Both the position numbers and the translations under genes were made by a program. The notes below the pieces were generated by a model, which was given only the letters and a program-made list of their open reading frames with translations, ran no database searches and was not told the DNA's origin. 47,618 bases of DNA from positions 1 to 47,618 of the forward strand of contig CAZAOY010000017.1 in assembly GCA_964486925.1 (NCBI GenBank). The letters are read 5' to 3'. Within the stretch, counting starts at the first letter, position 1. The number at the start of each line of letters is the position of its first letter. Below, one piece after another: positions 16,065 through 24,526 of the stretch. The DNA comes from CAZAOY01 sp964486925. Its GTDB lineage: Bacteria; Bacillota; Clostridia; Oscillospirales; Ruminococcaceae.

Positions 16065-17645
16065 ATGGATGAAATTATATTAGTAAAGAGCGAGATAATT
16101 TTACCACAGGAAGATAAAAAAGAAAAAACAGATACAATCCAAACTAAAAGGATGGTGGAGAGGACGATTCCGTCACCAACCAAGGCTGTACCATTATCAA
16201 CAACCTTAAATAAAAGCATAAACAGCCACAAGGCTACAAGCCTTCGGTATGATATAGATTTTAAGAAACAAAACAGTGCCGACAATACCATTAGATATGT
16301 AAAAAAAACCCTTCAAAAGCCATTGCAAAGACCTGTCCAAATGTCAATCCATAAGCCAAATCAAAGATTAGCAAAACCAAACTATGAGGCTGCAAGGGCT
16401 AAAGATAAAATTCGCATTCCCGTTTCACCTAGTGAGGAAGAGTATAAGGGATATAGCAAAGAAGCGGATACTGCAAGGGTTAAGCCAAGAAGGATGTCGC
16501 TGATTAAGACGATGATATGCGGGATGGTTGCGGTATTTATGGTTTTGTCATCTGTAAGGGTTTATGATTATGTATACCGACCTGTGGAGCTTTTAGGACT
16601 TGTTGCCGCATTAGCTACCTATCCAGAGGAATCTATATCACAGGTTTCGGGTTACCTTGCAGGTATTGGTGAGTTTAATACAGATAAGGATAATTCTATA
16701 GAAGAAACTCAAACAGATACTATCATAGATGATGGTCAGGTAGATAAAAGGGTGATAGGTGGCTTAGATAAGGAAGAAGAGATAGCTAACCCACAATATG
16801 ATCAAGAGGTAGAGGAGGATAAGCCTAACTCTGCCGCTACTACATCCAAGAATGATGGCGTAGTAACTGTAATGACCTATAAGGGATTTGAGAATGACAA
16901 CACCTTTGGGATTGAGAGCGGGTTTATTAAAAACCTTACCCACCTTTCAAATGCTCAGGTACTAGCGCTATCTAAAGCTAAACCAAGGTTTAAGATTGCA
17001 AAGAACAAAGAGCCACAGGTGCTTATAATGCATACCCACGCTACCGAAAGCTTTCTTCCAAACAACGCTACCACCTTTGATACCAAGATGTCCTTTAGAA
17101 CCACCGACAACAGCAGAAATACAGTTAGTGTTGGGGCGGAGATTGCCTCAGTGTTAAATAATTCAGGGATTGTTACACTGCAGGATAAAACTCAGCATGA
17201 CTACCCATCATATACAGGATCATATGAACGAAGTGCGGTTACTGTAAAAAGCTATCTAAAGAAGTACCCATCAATTAAGGTAGTGCTTGACGTACATAGG
17301 GATTCTATAGCTAAGACGGATAAGAATATTGTATCTCCTGTAGCTATGGTAAACGGTAAGGAGGCCGCACAGGTTATGATAATATCAGGCTGTGATAACG
17401 GTAAGATGAACATGCCAAAATACAAGGAGAATCTAAAGTTTGCCTCTCTACTGCAACAAACGCTGGAATCCTCATATCCGGGGGTTACTCGCCCTATACT
17501 GTTTGATTACCGCAAATACAATCAAGACCTAACCACAGGCTCTCTGCTTTTAGAGGTTGGAAGCCACGGAAACACCCATGAACAGGTTATCTATTCAGCA
17601 CAGCTTGTAGGTAATGCATTGGTAAAAGCTTTAAGTGGACTATAA
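16065..17645 (+). CDS. spoIIP: Stage II sporulation protein P
   Basis: Cell-wall amidase/endopeptidase of the SpoIIDMP engulfment machine. A long hydrophilic N-terminus (about 140 residues, basic, probably disordered) precedes one membrane segment (IKTMICGMVAVFMVLSSVRV). An acidic linker follows, then the SpoIIP catalytic domain with VLIMHTHATESF, VVLDVHRDSI and LLLEVGSHGNTHEQ, which hold the zinc ligands and catalytic residues of the family. ATG 16065 is preferred, with AGGAGA 7 bases upstream; the frame is open further up without an SD. It supports the spore-former assignment. spoIID and spoIIM are not in the window. Confidence 0.92.
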   Translation: MDEIILVKSEIILPQEDKKEKTDTIQTKRMVERTIPSPTKAVPLSTTLNKSINSHKATSLRYDIDFKKQNSADNTIRYVKKTLQKPLQRPVQMSIHKPNQRLAKPNYEAARAKDKIRIPVSPSEEEYKGYSKEADTARVKPRRMSLIKTMICGMVAVFMVLSSVRVYDYVYRPVELLGLVAALATYPEESISQVSGYLAGIGEFNTDKDNSIEETQTDTIIDDGQVDKRVIGGLDKEEEIANPQYDQEVEEDKPNSAATTSKNDGVVTVMTYKGFENDNTFGIESGFIKNLTHLSNAQVLALSKAKPRFKIAKNKEPQVLIMHTHATESFLPNNATTFDTKMSFRTTDNSRNTVSVGAEIASVLNNSGIVTLQDKTQHDYPSYTGSYERSAVTVKSYLKKYPSIKVVLDVHRDSIAKTDKNIVSPVAMVNGKEAAQVMIISGCDNGKMNMPKYKENLKFASLLQQTLESSYPGVTRPILFDYRKYNQDLTTGSLLLEVGSHGNTHEQVIYSAQLVGNALVKALSGL

Positions 17646-17684
17646 TAGCACATAAACTCTACTATAATAAAGAAGGACGTTTAA

Positions 17685-17963
17685 ATGAAGAAAGTAAACT
17701 GGTATATTGCAGCATTGCTTGGCTCTGCCGCTATAGTAATATTTATAGCCTTATTTGTATATTTGTTGTATCAAAATGAATCCACATTACATGGGGGTAA
17801 CATTAAGCTTTTTGAATGTTACCTCCTATCGCCGCATAAGGTTATGGTAATTCTTTTAGGTAGAAACCATATTGTAAACCTTCCCGAGATCTCTGGTTAT
17901 CTGACAGGGATAAAGGAGATGTTCTTTTTAGCAACCCTTCCTATTTTAGAACTTTTTAAATGA
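17685..17963 (+). CDS. Small single-pass membrane protein, unknown
   Basis: A 92-residue protein with one N-terminal membrane segment (WYIAALLGSAAIVIFIALFV, residues 6-25) followed by about 65 extracytoplasmic or cytoplasmic residues ending in a hydrophobic LATLPILELF. It starts 39 bases after spoIIP with AAGGACG before the ATG, so it probably belongs to the same sporulation transcript. No family recognised. Being short, AT-rich and of unknown family, it could be spurious, but SD, spacing and the membrane segment favour a real gene. Confidence 0.5.
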   Translation: MKKVNWYIAALLGSAAIVIFIALFVYLLYQNESTLHGGNIKLFECYLLSPHKVMVILLGRNHIVNLPEISGYLTGIKEMFFLATLPILELFK

Positions 17964-18113
17964 TCAATTACTACTAAAATAACGGGAGTTACAAATTTAC
18001 ACATTTTAAGTTAATATTTTATTCATTTTTGTTATTTATTTGTAACTATCTAACTTTGTGATATCTGACGATAAAAACATCTACAAATTGTAGAAAAAAT
18101 TAATTTTATACTA

Positions 18114-18149
18114 CTATTTTGCAAATTTTACCTTTGTAAAATAGTTTTA
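18114..18149 (+). terminator. Terminator of the spoIIP group
   Basis: CTATTTTGCAAA (18114-18125) pairs with TTTGTAAAATAG (18133-18144), one G-U, followed by TTTTAT. Other elements of the AT-rich 17964-18339 gap are the 9-bp inverted repeat GTTACAAAT/ATTTGTAAC (17988, 18038), the promoter at 18198 and a repeat copy at 18283. Confidence 0.6.
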
Positions 18150-18197
18150 TACATTAGCGACTGTGCAATTTTCATAAAAACCACTGCAAAATTATCA

Positions 18198-18226
18198 TTG
18201 ACAAAGTTTAATTTATGCATTATACT
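18198..18226 (+). promoter_or_regulatory. Promoter of the G5/3D-domain gene
   Basis: TTGACA at 18198-18203 and TATACT at 18221-18226, 17-base spacer. The transcript would begin with a leader of about 105 bases that contains repeat copy 1. Confidence 0.75.
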
Positions 18227-18282
18227 AAATATATCTTTTATCTTACAATACTATTGGAGTTTGAAATGATAATAAAATTAAA

Positions 18283-18325
18283 GGAAACTTCGTAGCTTTT
18301 GGAGCATGGTTATAAATATAGAGGA
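18283..18325 (+). repeat. Intercistronic repeat, copy 1 (short form)
   Basis: GGAAACTTCGTAGC, then GGAGCATGGTTATAAATATA. It shares both ends with the copies at 24527 and 25554 but lacks their roughly 30-base middle. CTTC can pair with GGAG. It lies in the leader of the 3D-domain gene. Confidence 0.6.
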
Positions 18326-18339
18326 ATGGGGGATTAGGC

Positions 18340-19449
18340 TTGCGTTTTAAGGTAAAGCTAAGCAGGGTAGAGCCTACTAGACTACAAATTTCGACAAAAA
18401 ATGACAAAGATACATATCTAGCTAAGGAAAAATATAGCTTAAGTCGGTCGCGTAAGATGGTTTACATTATTATAACAGCGCTACTTCTTGCGTTTATCTG
18501 TATTGCTTTCTCCGGTGGATTTATTAAAAAATATGCGGTAACTATAGTTGATAAAGGTAATGAAACACTAATCTTTAGTGACAGCACCGAGCCGAAGGTT
18601 ATACTAAAAGAGGCGGGGATTAAGCTTTCAAGTTGGGATAAGTACACAATTACGCCATTTAACTCTAAAAATCAAGCTACCTTAACTATCCGCAGAAGCT
18701 TCCTTGTAACTGTGGTTACAGGTAAGAAACAGCAGATGGTTAGCACGTTAGATGAAAAGGTATCAGATCTGCTTAGTAGACTTAAGATTAAATACGGCGA
18801 GGATGATATCGTCACCCCTTCTGTAAACTCAAAGATTAAGGCGGGGAGTACCATTAGGGTTATAAAGGTAACCAGAGAGCAGGTAATATCCAGAGTGCCG
18901 GTGCCGTTTAAGACCACGGTAGTATATACCCCTAGCCTGTATGATAATGAAAGGGAGATCCGCAAGAGCGGGATTGACGGGGAAAAAGAGGTTACCACTA
19001 ACTATGTTTACTATGACGGAAAGATCCATTCTCAAAAGGTGGTTAAGGAAACAGTTATAAAGAAAGCTGTTTCGGCGGTTGTGGTGGAAGGAAAAACCGG
19101 AAGCACTGCGTCAAGGCTTACCCCGCCGTCTACCTTAAAGCTGGACAAAAACGGAATACCTACAAAGTATAAAAAGAAGATTTCGGGGAAAGCTACTGCA
19201 TATAGTGCCAGAGGTATGCCTACTAAGCTTATACCGGGACTTGTTGCTATGGATAACAGAAAGTTCCCACGCGGTACTAAGATGTACATACGTACGCCGA
19301 GTGGAGATTATATCTACGGGTACTCACAGGTTGGCGATACTGGGACTGCTGTAGAGGCTGGAACGATCCTTGTGGATCTGTTCTTTGAAACCTATGAAGA
19401 GAGCCGCAGATTCGGTCTTAAGAACGTTGACATCTATATATTAGAGTAG
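18340..19449 (+). CDS. Cell-wall protein with ubiquitin-like (DUF348), G5 and 3D domains (YabE-like)
   Basis: A membrane-anchored wall-active protein of 369 residues. A TM segment lies at about 42-60 (YIIITALLLAFICIAFSGGF). Two DUF348-type ubiquitin-like segments follow (about 68-165), then a G5 domain (about 168-245, with TTVVYTPSLYDNEREI and GEKEVTTNYVYYDGKI). The C-terminal 3D domain is about 275-369 (GKATAYSARG, GLVAMDNRKFPRGTKMYI, GDTGTAVEAGTILVDLFF), the double-psi barrel of YabE/YocH/MltA-like lytic enzymes with its Asp residues present. The start is TTG 18340 behind GGGGGA; no nearer ATG exists. Likely a peptidoglycan-remodelling or resuscitation-type factor. Confidence 0.87.
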   Translation: MRFKVKLSRVEPTRLQISTKNDKDTYLAKEKYSLSRSRKMVYIIITALLLAFICIAFSGGFIKKYAVTIVDKGNETLIFSDSTEPKVILKEAGIKLSSWDKYTITPFNSKNQATLTIRRSFLVTVVTGKKQQMVSTLDEKVSDLLSRLKIKYGEDDIVTPSVNSKIKAGSTIRVIKVTREQVISRVPVPFKTTVVYTPSLYDNEREIRKSGIDGEKEVTTNYVYYDGKIHSQKVVKETVIKKAVSAVVVEGKTGSTASRLTPPSTLKLDKNGIPTKYKKKISGKATAYSARGMPTKLIPGLVAMDNRKFPRGTKMYIRTPSGDYIYGYSQVGDTGTAVEAGTILVDLFFETYEESRRFGLKNVDIYILE

Positions 19450-19485
19450 TTTATTGTATCAAAACGGCTAAGAAACGGAGATAGT

Positions 19486-19920
19486 ATGTTAAAAAAGTTG
19501 CCTAAGCGTATATTTTTAATATGGGAGCTATTATTTCTGTCTTTATTTGCGGTGCTCGTACTGCTTACATTATATATTCTAGCGCCATATTCATTTGTTT
19601 GGTACGCCGTGCTATGGATAGAGGGGTTGTTGGCTATATATGTAGTGTTTTTGTACATCCCGCTATACTACGTTAACTTCGCCTTTAATCTTTCTGAGGA
19701 ATATATGGTGCTAAAGTGTGGGGTAATCTGGGCTAAGGAGAGGTATCTTCAGCGGAGCAAGGTTTGTTTTGTTTCGTTAAACAAAAACCCTATATCAAGC
19801 CTTCTAAGGGTATGTTCACTGCATATTGCCGCACCGGGTGGTGATATTGTGTTATACCTAATACCGATCTCGGATGCCACCGAGATACAAAAGCAGCTTA
19901 CACCTAGCTTACAGTGTTAA
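19486..19920 (+). CDS. YdbS-like membrane protein with bacterial PH domain
   Basis: A 144-residue protein with two membrane segments (about 11-33 and 41-62) followed by a bPH_2-type pleckstrin-homology-like domain (about 68-140: FNLSEEYMVLKCGVIWAKER, RYLQRSKVCFVSLNKNPISS, SLHIAAPGGDIVLYLIPI). This is the architecture of YdbS/YdbT and related proteins of unknown mechanism. It follows the 3D-domain gene by 36 bases. Function not assigned. Confidence 0.75.
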   Translation: MLKKLPKRIFLIWELLFLSLFAVLVLLTLYILAPYSFVWYAVLWIEGLLAIYVVFLYIPLYYVNFAFNLSEEYMVLKCGVIWAKERYLQRSKVCFVSLNKNPISSLLRVCSLHIAAPGGDIVLYLIPISDATEIQKQLTPSLQC

Positions 19921-19984
19921 GGAATGTTGTGTTAATTACACATAAAAGCTTATAAATAAATTCTATATTTGTTTAAAAAAACAC

Positions 19985-20013
19985 TTGCAAAATTCGCAAA
20001 TTAATGGTAAAAT
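19985..20013 (+). promoter_or_regulatory. Promoter of rpsT
   Basis: TTGCAA (19985-19990) and TAAAAT (20008-20013), 17-base spacer. The leader holds a 9-bp hairpin (20033-20041 with 20055-20063) upstream of the AGGAGGG SD, a possible site for S20 autoregulation (inference). Confidence 0.7.
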
Positions 20014-20108
20014 AATAGGTGCTGTCATGATCATAGCTTAATCGTGTCTTTTAGTTAAGCTATAACTTATATATCATAAATTAACACAAAAATTTAGGAG
20101 GGCAAACT

Positions 20109-20372
20109 ATGCCAAACATTAAATCAGCTAAAAAGCGCGTTAAGGTTATCAAGACAAAAACATTAAGAAACAAAACCCACAAAACAAATCTAAAGACTGA
20201 AATTAAAAAAGCTAATATTGCATTGGAAAACAATGCTTCCGATAAAGCTACTGCGGTTAAAGAAGCTATGAAGAAGATCGATATGATGGTTTCTAAAGGT
20301 ATTTTACATAAAAATACCGCTGCTAGAAAAAAATCTAAACTTGCAGTAAAGTTAAATAAAGCTAGCGTATAA
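20109..20372 (+). CDS. rpsT: 30S ribosomal protein S20
   Basis: An 87-residue, Lys/Arg-rich helical-bundle protein binding 16S rRNA. MPNIKSAKKRVKVIKTKTLR and GILHKNTAARKKSKLAVKLN are the conserved start and end of S20. ATG 20109 has a canonical AGGAGGG SD. It is monocistronic, with its own promoter and terminator. Confidence 0.97.
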   Translation: MPNIKSAKKRVKVIKTKTLRNKTHKTNLKTEIKKANIALENNASDKATAVKEAMKKIDMMVSKGILHKNTAARKKSKLAVKLNKASV

Positions 20373-20435
20373 ATTAATTATGGAAAGTATGCTAAATCTG
20401 TAAGGATTTTGTATTATCTGTAAAAAATAAAGGTA

Positions 20436-20465
20436 AGCAACCCCAAAACCCGGGGGTTGCTTTTA
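20436..20465 (+). terminator. rpsT terminator
   Basis: GCAACCCC (20437-20444) pairs with GGGGTTGC (20453-20460), followed by TTTTATTT. A clear intrinsic terminator. Confidence 0.88.
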
Positions 20466-20531
20466 TTTGTGTAAAAAAGTTTTAAATAATTGAAAATATT
20501 TAAAATAATTGTAGATTTTTATTAAGTTATG

Positions 20532-20540
20532 TGTTATAAT
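20532..20540 (+). promoter_or_regulatory. Extended -10 promoter of the hydrogenase operon
   Basis: TGTTATAAT (TGn + TATAAT) about 210 bases upstream of the first gene. The -35 is poor. The leader contains an 8-bp inverted repeat (TCATTACA 20556-20563, TGTAATGA 20603-20610). Other promoters in this gap cannot be excluded. Confidence 0.45.
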
Positions 20541-20671
20541 TAGTAGGAACTAATGTCATTACATTATAATACTGTTAAAATTTACTTTTAGACTTGTAAG
20601 CTTGTAATGATGGTTTAGTATAGCGATTTAGCTTAAAGACAGTATATTTTACTTTAGCCTTGATTTATTTG

Positions 20672-20687
20672 TGTTAAAGTATTAATT
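20672..20687. promoter_or_regulatory. Candidate Rex operator upstream of the hydrogenase operon
   Basis: TGTTAAAGTATTAATT: one perfect TGTTAA half-site and one degenerate half with the N4 spacing of the clostridial Rex consensus TTGTTAANNNNTTAACAA. Low-information match in AT-rich DNA. Confidence 0.3.
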
Positions 20688-20749
20688 GTGTTTTAAGCTA
20701 GGTGGCTGTATGCATATTTATTATATGTAACATTTTAGGAGGGTTATTT

Positions 20750-21250
20750 ATGGGCAAAAAAACTGCTGCTGTGCCTTTTGCGGGCACACCTGAACAAGCA
20801 AAAAAGCTAAAAGAAGTTATAAAGTCTTACAAAGATGATAACGGTGCTTTGATGCCAATTCTTCAAAAGGCGCAAGAGATCTATGGTTATCTACCAATCG
20901 AGGTTCAAACCGAGATCGCACAGGGTCTTTCTATTCCGCTAGAAAAGGTTTACGGAGTTGCAACATTCTATTCACAGTTTTCTCTTAATCCAAAGGGTAA
21001 ATACAAAATTTCTGTATGTCTTGGAACTGCTTGTTATGTTAAGGGTGCGGGAGAGGTATTTGACAAGTTTGGAAGCTTATTAAATATTAAAAACGGCGAA
21101 TGTACTCCTGATGGAAAGTTTTCTTTAGAAGCTTGCCGTTGTATCGGTGCTTGTGGTCTTGCTCCTGTTATTACTATCAATGAAGAGGTTTACGGCAGAC
21201 TTGTTGTTGACGATGTTGTGGGTATCTTAAAGGAATACGAAAACAAATAA
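20750..21250 (+). CDS. NuoE/HydC-type [2Fe-2S] subunit of NAD-dependent bifurcating hydrogenase
   Basis: Thioredoxin-like [2Fe-2S] protein of 166 residues equivalent to HydC/HndA/NuoE, passing electrons between NADH (through the NuoF-like subunit) and the hydrogenase. The four ligands lie in CLGTACYVKGA (C..C) and ACRCIGACGLAP (C..C). ATG 20750 with AGGAGG 6 bases upstream is chosen over an upstream in-frame start at 20702. First gene of a long plus-strand operon ending at 29211, in which the NuoF and HydA partners are the last two genes. Confidence 0.9.
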   Translation: MGKKTAAVPFAGTPEQAKKLKEVIKSYKDDNGALMPILQKAQEIYGYLPIEVQTEIAQGLSIPLEKVYGVATFYSQFSLNPKGKYKISVCLGTACYVKGAGEVFDKFGSLLNIKNGECTPDGKFSLEACRCIGACGLAPVITINEEVYGRLVVDDVVGILKEYENK

Positions 21251-21276
21251 AGTTATGAGAGGGCGGTTTTGTCAAA

Positions 21277-21624
21277 GTGAATATTAAGCAGATATGTCAG
21301 ATAATTGACGCACAACCAATAATCAAAAGTAAAGAGTGGGATACGCTCGATTTTGAATATGCTTTCGGATCAGATTTAATGAGCGATGTAATGGCTTACG
21401 TTAAGCGTGATGTGCTTTTACTCACGGGACTTGTAACTCCTCAAGTAATTAGAACTGTAGAGATGATGGATATTAAGGTGATTGTCTTTGTAAGAGGGAA
21501 GATCCCTGATGCGTCGGTTACCGACCTTGCTACAGAGAAGGATATCTCAATCCTTACTACAAAGCTTTCTATGTTTGATGCCTGCGGCAAGCTATATAAG
21601 GAAGGCTTACGCTGTAAAATCTAA
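21277..21624 (+). CDS. DRTGG domain protein 1
   Basis: A 115-residue soluble alpha/beta protein resembling stand-alone DRTGG domains, a regulatory fold also found in phosphotransacetylase and CBS proteins. YAFGSDLMSDVMAYVKRDVLLLTG and a C-terminal ILTTKLSMFDACGKLYKEG recur in the second copy at 23459 (LYTCDMLSWAMAKV, IVLTSLSSYEVCARYS). Ligand unknown, presumably a nucleotide or similar effector. GTG 21277 is the only close in-frame start, behind GAGAGGGCGG. Such genes commonly accompany clostridial [FeFe]-hydrogenase clusters. Confidence 0.75.
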   Translation: MNIKQICQIIDAQPIIKSKEWDTLDFEYAFGSDLMSDVMAYVKRDVLLLTGLVTPQVIRTVEMMDIKVIVFVRGKIPDASVTDLATEKDISILTTKLSMFDACGKLYKEGLRCKI

Positions 21625-21674
21625 GCTTTTATCCTTTTTAGCGCTGACTTTAGCGATAAAGGAGCGAACAGTTT

Positions 21675-22106
21675 ATGGAAAACAAGAGTATAACCATGTC
21701 ATATATCCTGCCTAATAGAGATAACCTTGCCGAGGCGGGTGTTGCCTCTAGTGCGGTAAAAAAGACCTTGAACATGCTTGGTGTTGACCCTAAGGTTGTT
21801 AAAAAAATGGCAATTTCTATGTATGAAGCAGAGATTAATGCAGTTATCCATGCAGACGGCGGAGAAGCCCTAGCGGTTATTAGCGAGGACGCTGTTGTGG
21901 TAACTATTAAGGATAACGGCCCTGGTATCCCAAACCTTGAGCTTGCTATGACCGAGGGGTATTCAACCGCAACGGATCTAGTTCGTTCTATGGGCTTTGG
22001 CGCTGGGATGGGACTACCAAATATAAAAAGATATGCCGATAATCTGGATATTCAAACTGAGGTAGGCAAGGGAACTGTGCTGACTATCACGGTATATCTT
22101 CATTAA
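21675..22106 (+). CDS. GHKL ATPase, anti-sigma factor/serine kinase-like (RsbW type)
   Basis: A 143-residue single HATPase_c domain. N box EAEINAVIHADGG (about residues 51-63), G1 box DNGPGIPN (about 86-93) and G2 box GFGAGMGLPNIKRYAD (about 109-124) are all present, so ATP binding is expected. There is no dimerisation/phosphoacceptor domain, as in RsbW/SpoIIAB-type protein serine kinases. It lies directly upstream of the sensory-hydrogenase-like gene (26 bases), so it could be the output of H2 sensing. Target unknown. Confidence 0.83.
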   Translation: MENKSITMSYILPNRDNLAEAGVASSAVKKTLNMLGVDPKVVKKMAISMYEAEINAVIHADGGEALAVISEDAVVVTIKDNGPGIPNLELAMTEGYSTATDLVRSMGFGAGMGLPNIKRYADNLDIQTEVGKGTVLTITVYLH

Positions 22107-22132
22107 TCAGGCTTTTTTCTGGGGGGATTTTT

Positions 22133-23410
22133 ATGTACTTTCACTCTGTAACCCTAGACAAGGACAAATGTGTGGGTTGCACTAACTGCATAAAGAATTG
22201 CCCTACAGAGGCAATTCGTGTTACAAATGGAAAAGCAAGTATCATAAAAGAGCGTTGTATCGACTGTGGAATCTGTATAAGAACCTGCCCGCACCATGCG
22301 AAGAAGGCTATTACCGATCCTCTTACGGCTATCAATGACTATAAGATTAAGATTGCCTTGCCAGCCCCTGTGCTGTACACACAGTTTCGTGCTTCCTATA
22401 GTCGTGAACGGATTTTAGCCGCGTTAAAGTCTATCGGATTTGACGATGTTTATGAGGTTGCTATCGGTGCAGAGGTGGTATCCGCTGCTACAAAAGAGCT
22501 TCTTAAGGACAGCTCTCGTGAACAACCGCTTATATCCTCGGCTTGTCCTGCTGTAGTACGGTTAATTAGACTTAGATTTCCAAGCCTGCTTGATAACCTG
22601 GTAAATATCCACCAGCCTATGGAGGTTGCGGCAATGCTTGCTAGAAGGGAAGCTGTTGCAAAGTTTAATGTATCCCCTGATGAGGTGGGTATCTTCTTTA
22701 TCACCCCTTGCCCCGCTAAGATGACCGCTGTTAAGAATCCTTACGGTGGTAGCGAGTCTAACATTAACGGTGCTATTGGGATACATGATGTGTTCTTAAA
22801 GATGTTAAAATGCATTGATGATATCGAAAAGATTAAGGACAAGGTTTTATCGGGTGTTGTAGGTGTACGCTGGGCGAACTCCGGAGGGGAAAGCTTAGCA
22901 CTGGACACCCAAAAATATCTTGCGGTGGACGGTATCTCAAACGTAATCATGATCCTAGAGGAGATAGAGAACAACAAGATCGAAGGGATTGAATTTGTCG
23001 AGGCTTTATCCTGTAACGGCGGATGCCTTGGCGGGGTGCTAACGGTGGAAAACCTTTATGTAGCCAAGACAAAGATAAAAAAACAGATTGATAAGATTAG
23101 CCAGAACTCTACATACGAAGAGAAGCTCTTTACACTACCGTCGGATGTTAACATCTACTTTGATCAGGATATAACATCACTGCCGTATCTGCGGTTAGAT
23201 AGCAATATGTTTGCGGCGCTAGAGAAGATGGAGAGGATCGATATTATAGCAAAATCTCTGCCCGGTCTTGACTGCGGTGCTTGCGGTGCCCCTAACTGCA
23301 AAGCCTTAGCAGAGGACATTGTGCAGGGGGCGGCTACTAAGGATCGCTGTATTGCACTACTTAAGGAGCGGTACAACAGCCTTATAAGCGGCCTGGACTT
23401 TTTGTCATAA
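22133..23410 (+). CDS. Putative sensory [FeFe]-hydrogenase (HydS/group D-like)
   Basis: A 425-residue protein. Two ferredoxin-type clusters (CVGCTNCIKNCP, CIDCGICIRTCP; residues 11-50) precede a hydrogenase large-subunit domain (about 70-340) and a C-terminal [4Fe-4S] domain (LDCGACGAPNCKALAEDI). The four H-cluster cysteines are kept at 138, 193, 294 and 298, but their motifs are atypical: SSACPAV for TSCCPGW/TSCSPGW, TPCPAKM for MPCTAKK, and LSCNGGCLGG for ACPGGCxxGGGQP. This resembles sensory-type enzymes (group C/D, HydS); no PAS domain is present. It lies among kinase-like, DRTGG and PHP genes, so H2 or redox sensing is likelier than bulk catalysis (inference). Confidence 0.8.
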   Translation: MYFHSVTLDKDKCVGCTNCIKNCPTEAIRVTNGKASIIKERCIDCGICIRTCPHHAKKAITDPLTAINDYKIKIALPAPVLYTQFRASYSRERILAALKSIGFDDVYEVAIGAEVVSAATKELLKDSSREQPLISSACPAVVRLIRLRFPSLLDNLVNIHQPMEVAAMLARREAVAKFNVSPDEVGIFFITPCPAKMTAVKNPYGGSESNINGAIGIHDVFLKMLKCIDDIEKIKDKVLSGVVGVRWANSGGESLALDTQKYLAVDGISNVIMILEEIENNKIEGIEFVEALSCNGGCLGGVLTVENLYVAKTKIKKQIDKISQNSTYEEKLFTLPSDVNIYFDQDITSLPYLRLDSNMFAALEKMERIDIIAKSLPGLDCGACGAPNCKALAEDIVQGAATKDRCIALLKERYNSLISGLDFLS

Positions 23411-23458
23411 TTATATAGAGGAAATAGTCAGTAATACTATAAAGGTGGTATTAAATAG

Positions 23459-23788
23459 ATGAATATTTTAGATTTAGCGGCTATAATAGACGGTAGAATC
23501 ATAACAGATGAGGCTTATAACCAAAAGACTATATCAGGGTTATACACCTGTGATATGTTAAGCTGGGCAATGGCAAAGGTATCTAAGGATGATGCGTGGG
23601 TTACGATAGTAAACAACCGCAATATCGTTGCGGTAAGCGTTCTAGTTGAGGCGGCATGCGTTATCGTATCGGAGGATGTAGAGGTCGAACAGGCTGTAGT
23701 AGACAAGGCAAACGACGAGGGGATTCCTATAGTGCTGACATCGTTATCCTCATATGAAGTTTGTGCTCGTTATAGCAAGGCAGTCTAA
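23459..23788 (+). CDS. DRTGG domain protein 2
   Basis: A 109-residue paralogue of the protein at 21277, similar at both ends (LAAIIDGRIITDE start; IVLTSLSSYEVCARYS end). The duplicate flanks the sensory-hydrogenase gene on its other side. An AAAGGTGG SD precedes ATG 23459. Its stop overlaps the start of the PHP gene (TAATG), indicating translational coupling. Function probably regulatory ligand binding; unproven. Confidence 0.74.
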   Translation: MNILDLAAIIDGRIITDEAYNQKTISGLYTCDMLSWAMAKVSKDDAWVTIVNNRNIVAVSVLVEAACVIVSEDVEVEQAVVDKANDEGIPIVLTSLSSYEVCARYSKAV

Positions 23789-24504
23789 TGGAATATGCAG
23801 TAGATCTACATATGCATAGTGCACTATCTCCCTGTGCAGAGGATGAGATGACCCCGAATAACATGGCTAACATGGCAATGTTAAAGGGACTAGAGATCGT
23901 AGCGCTGACCGACCATAACTCCTACAAGAACAGCAAAGCGTTTAGCGAGATTGCCGTACAAAATGGTATCCTTCCTGTGTTTGGTATGGAGATTACCACC
24001 GCAGAGGAGATCCATGTGGTATCCATCCTGCCTGACTACCCCGCTTTAGAGCAGCTAGGGCAGGCGGTTTACAAAAGCTTGATGGATATTGCAAACAAGC
24101 CCGAAATATTTGGTAGACAGCTTGTTATGGACGTAGATGACGAGGTTATCGGTGAAGAGGAGCGGCTACTGATTAGTGCTACCTCACTAACGGTGGATGA
24201 TGTTTTCTCTATGGTAAACGACCTTAACGGTATTGCAATACCGGCGCATATCGACAGAAACAGCTACAGCATGTTAGAGAGCTTTGGGATGATTCCGGAT
24301 GAGTTAAACATCCGCACCCTAGAGCTGTCCAGAAACTCACAGAGCTATTTTTTTAAAAAGCTTTATCCAGAGCTTTCTAAATACAACTTTATCAATTCCT
24401 CCGATGCCCACAGGCTAGAGGATATGTTTGAAGCCGATAACAAGATTAGTCTTGAAGAAAGATCCGTTTCATGTTTAATCCAGTTTTTAAAAGGAAGGAT
24501 TTAA
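23788..24504 (+). CDS. PHP domain metal-dependent phosphoesterase
   Basis: A 238-residue PHP protein. Metal-site motifs: DLHMHSALSPCAEDEM (residues 5-20), ALTDHNSYKN (about 37-46), FGMEITTAEEIHVV (about 59-72), IPAHIDRN (about 151-158) and SSDAHRLEDM (about 208-217). These form the tri-metal centre of small-molecule phosphoesterases such as YciV/RnaAM or histidinol-phosphatase relatives. The substrate is unknown. In hydrogenase clusters a PHP phosphatase may reverse the action of the neighbouring kinase-like ATPases (inference). Coupled to the upstream DRTGG gene by a 1-base overlap. Confidence 0.85.
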   Translation: MEYAVDLHMHSALSPCAEDEMTPNNMANMAMLKGLEIVALTDHNSYKNSKAFSEIAVQNGILPVFGMEITTAEEIHVVSILPDYPALEQLGQAVYKSLMDIANKPEIFGRQLVMDVDDEVIGEEERLLISATSLTVDDVFSMVNDLNGIAIPAHIDRNSYSMLESFGMIPDELNIRTLELSRNSQSYFFKKLYPELSKYNFINSSDAHRLEDMFEADNKISLEERSVSCLIQFLKGRI

Positions 24505-24526
24505 GTCTTACAAACATTTAAATGAA

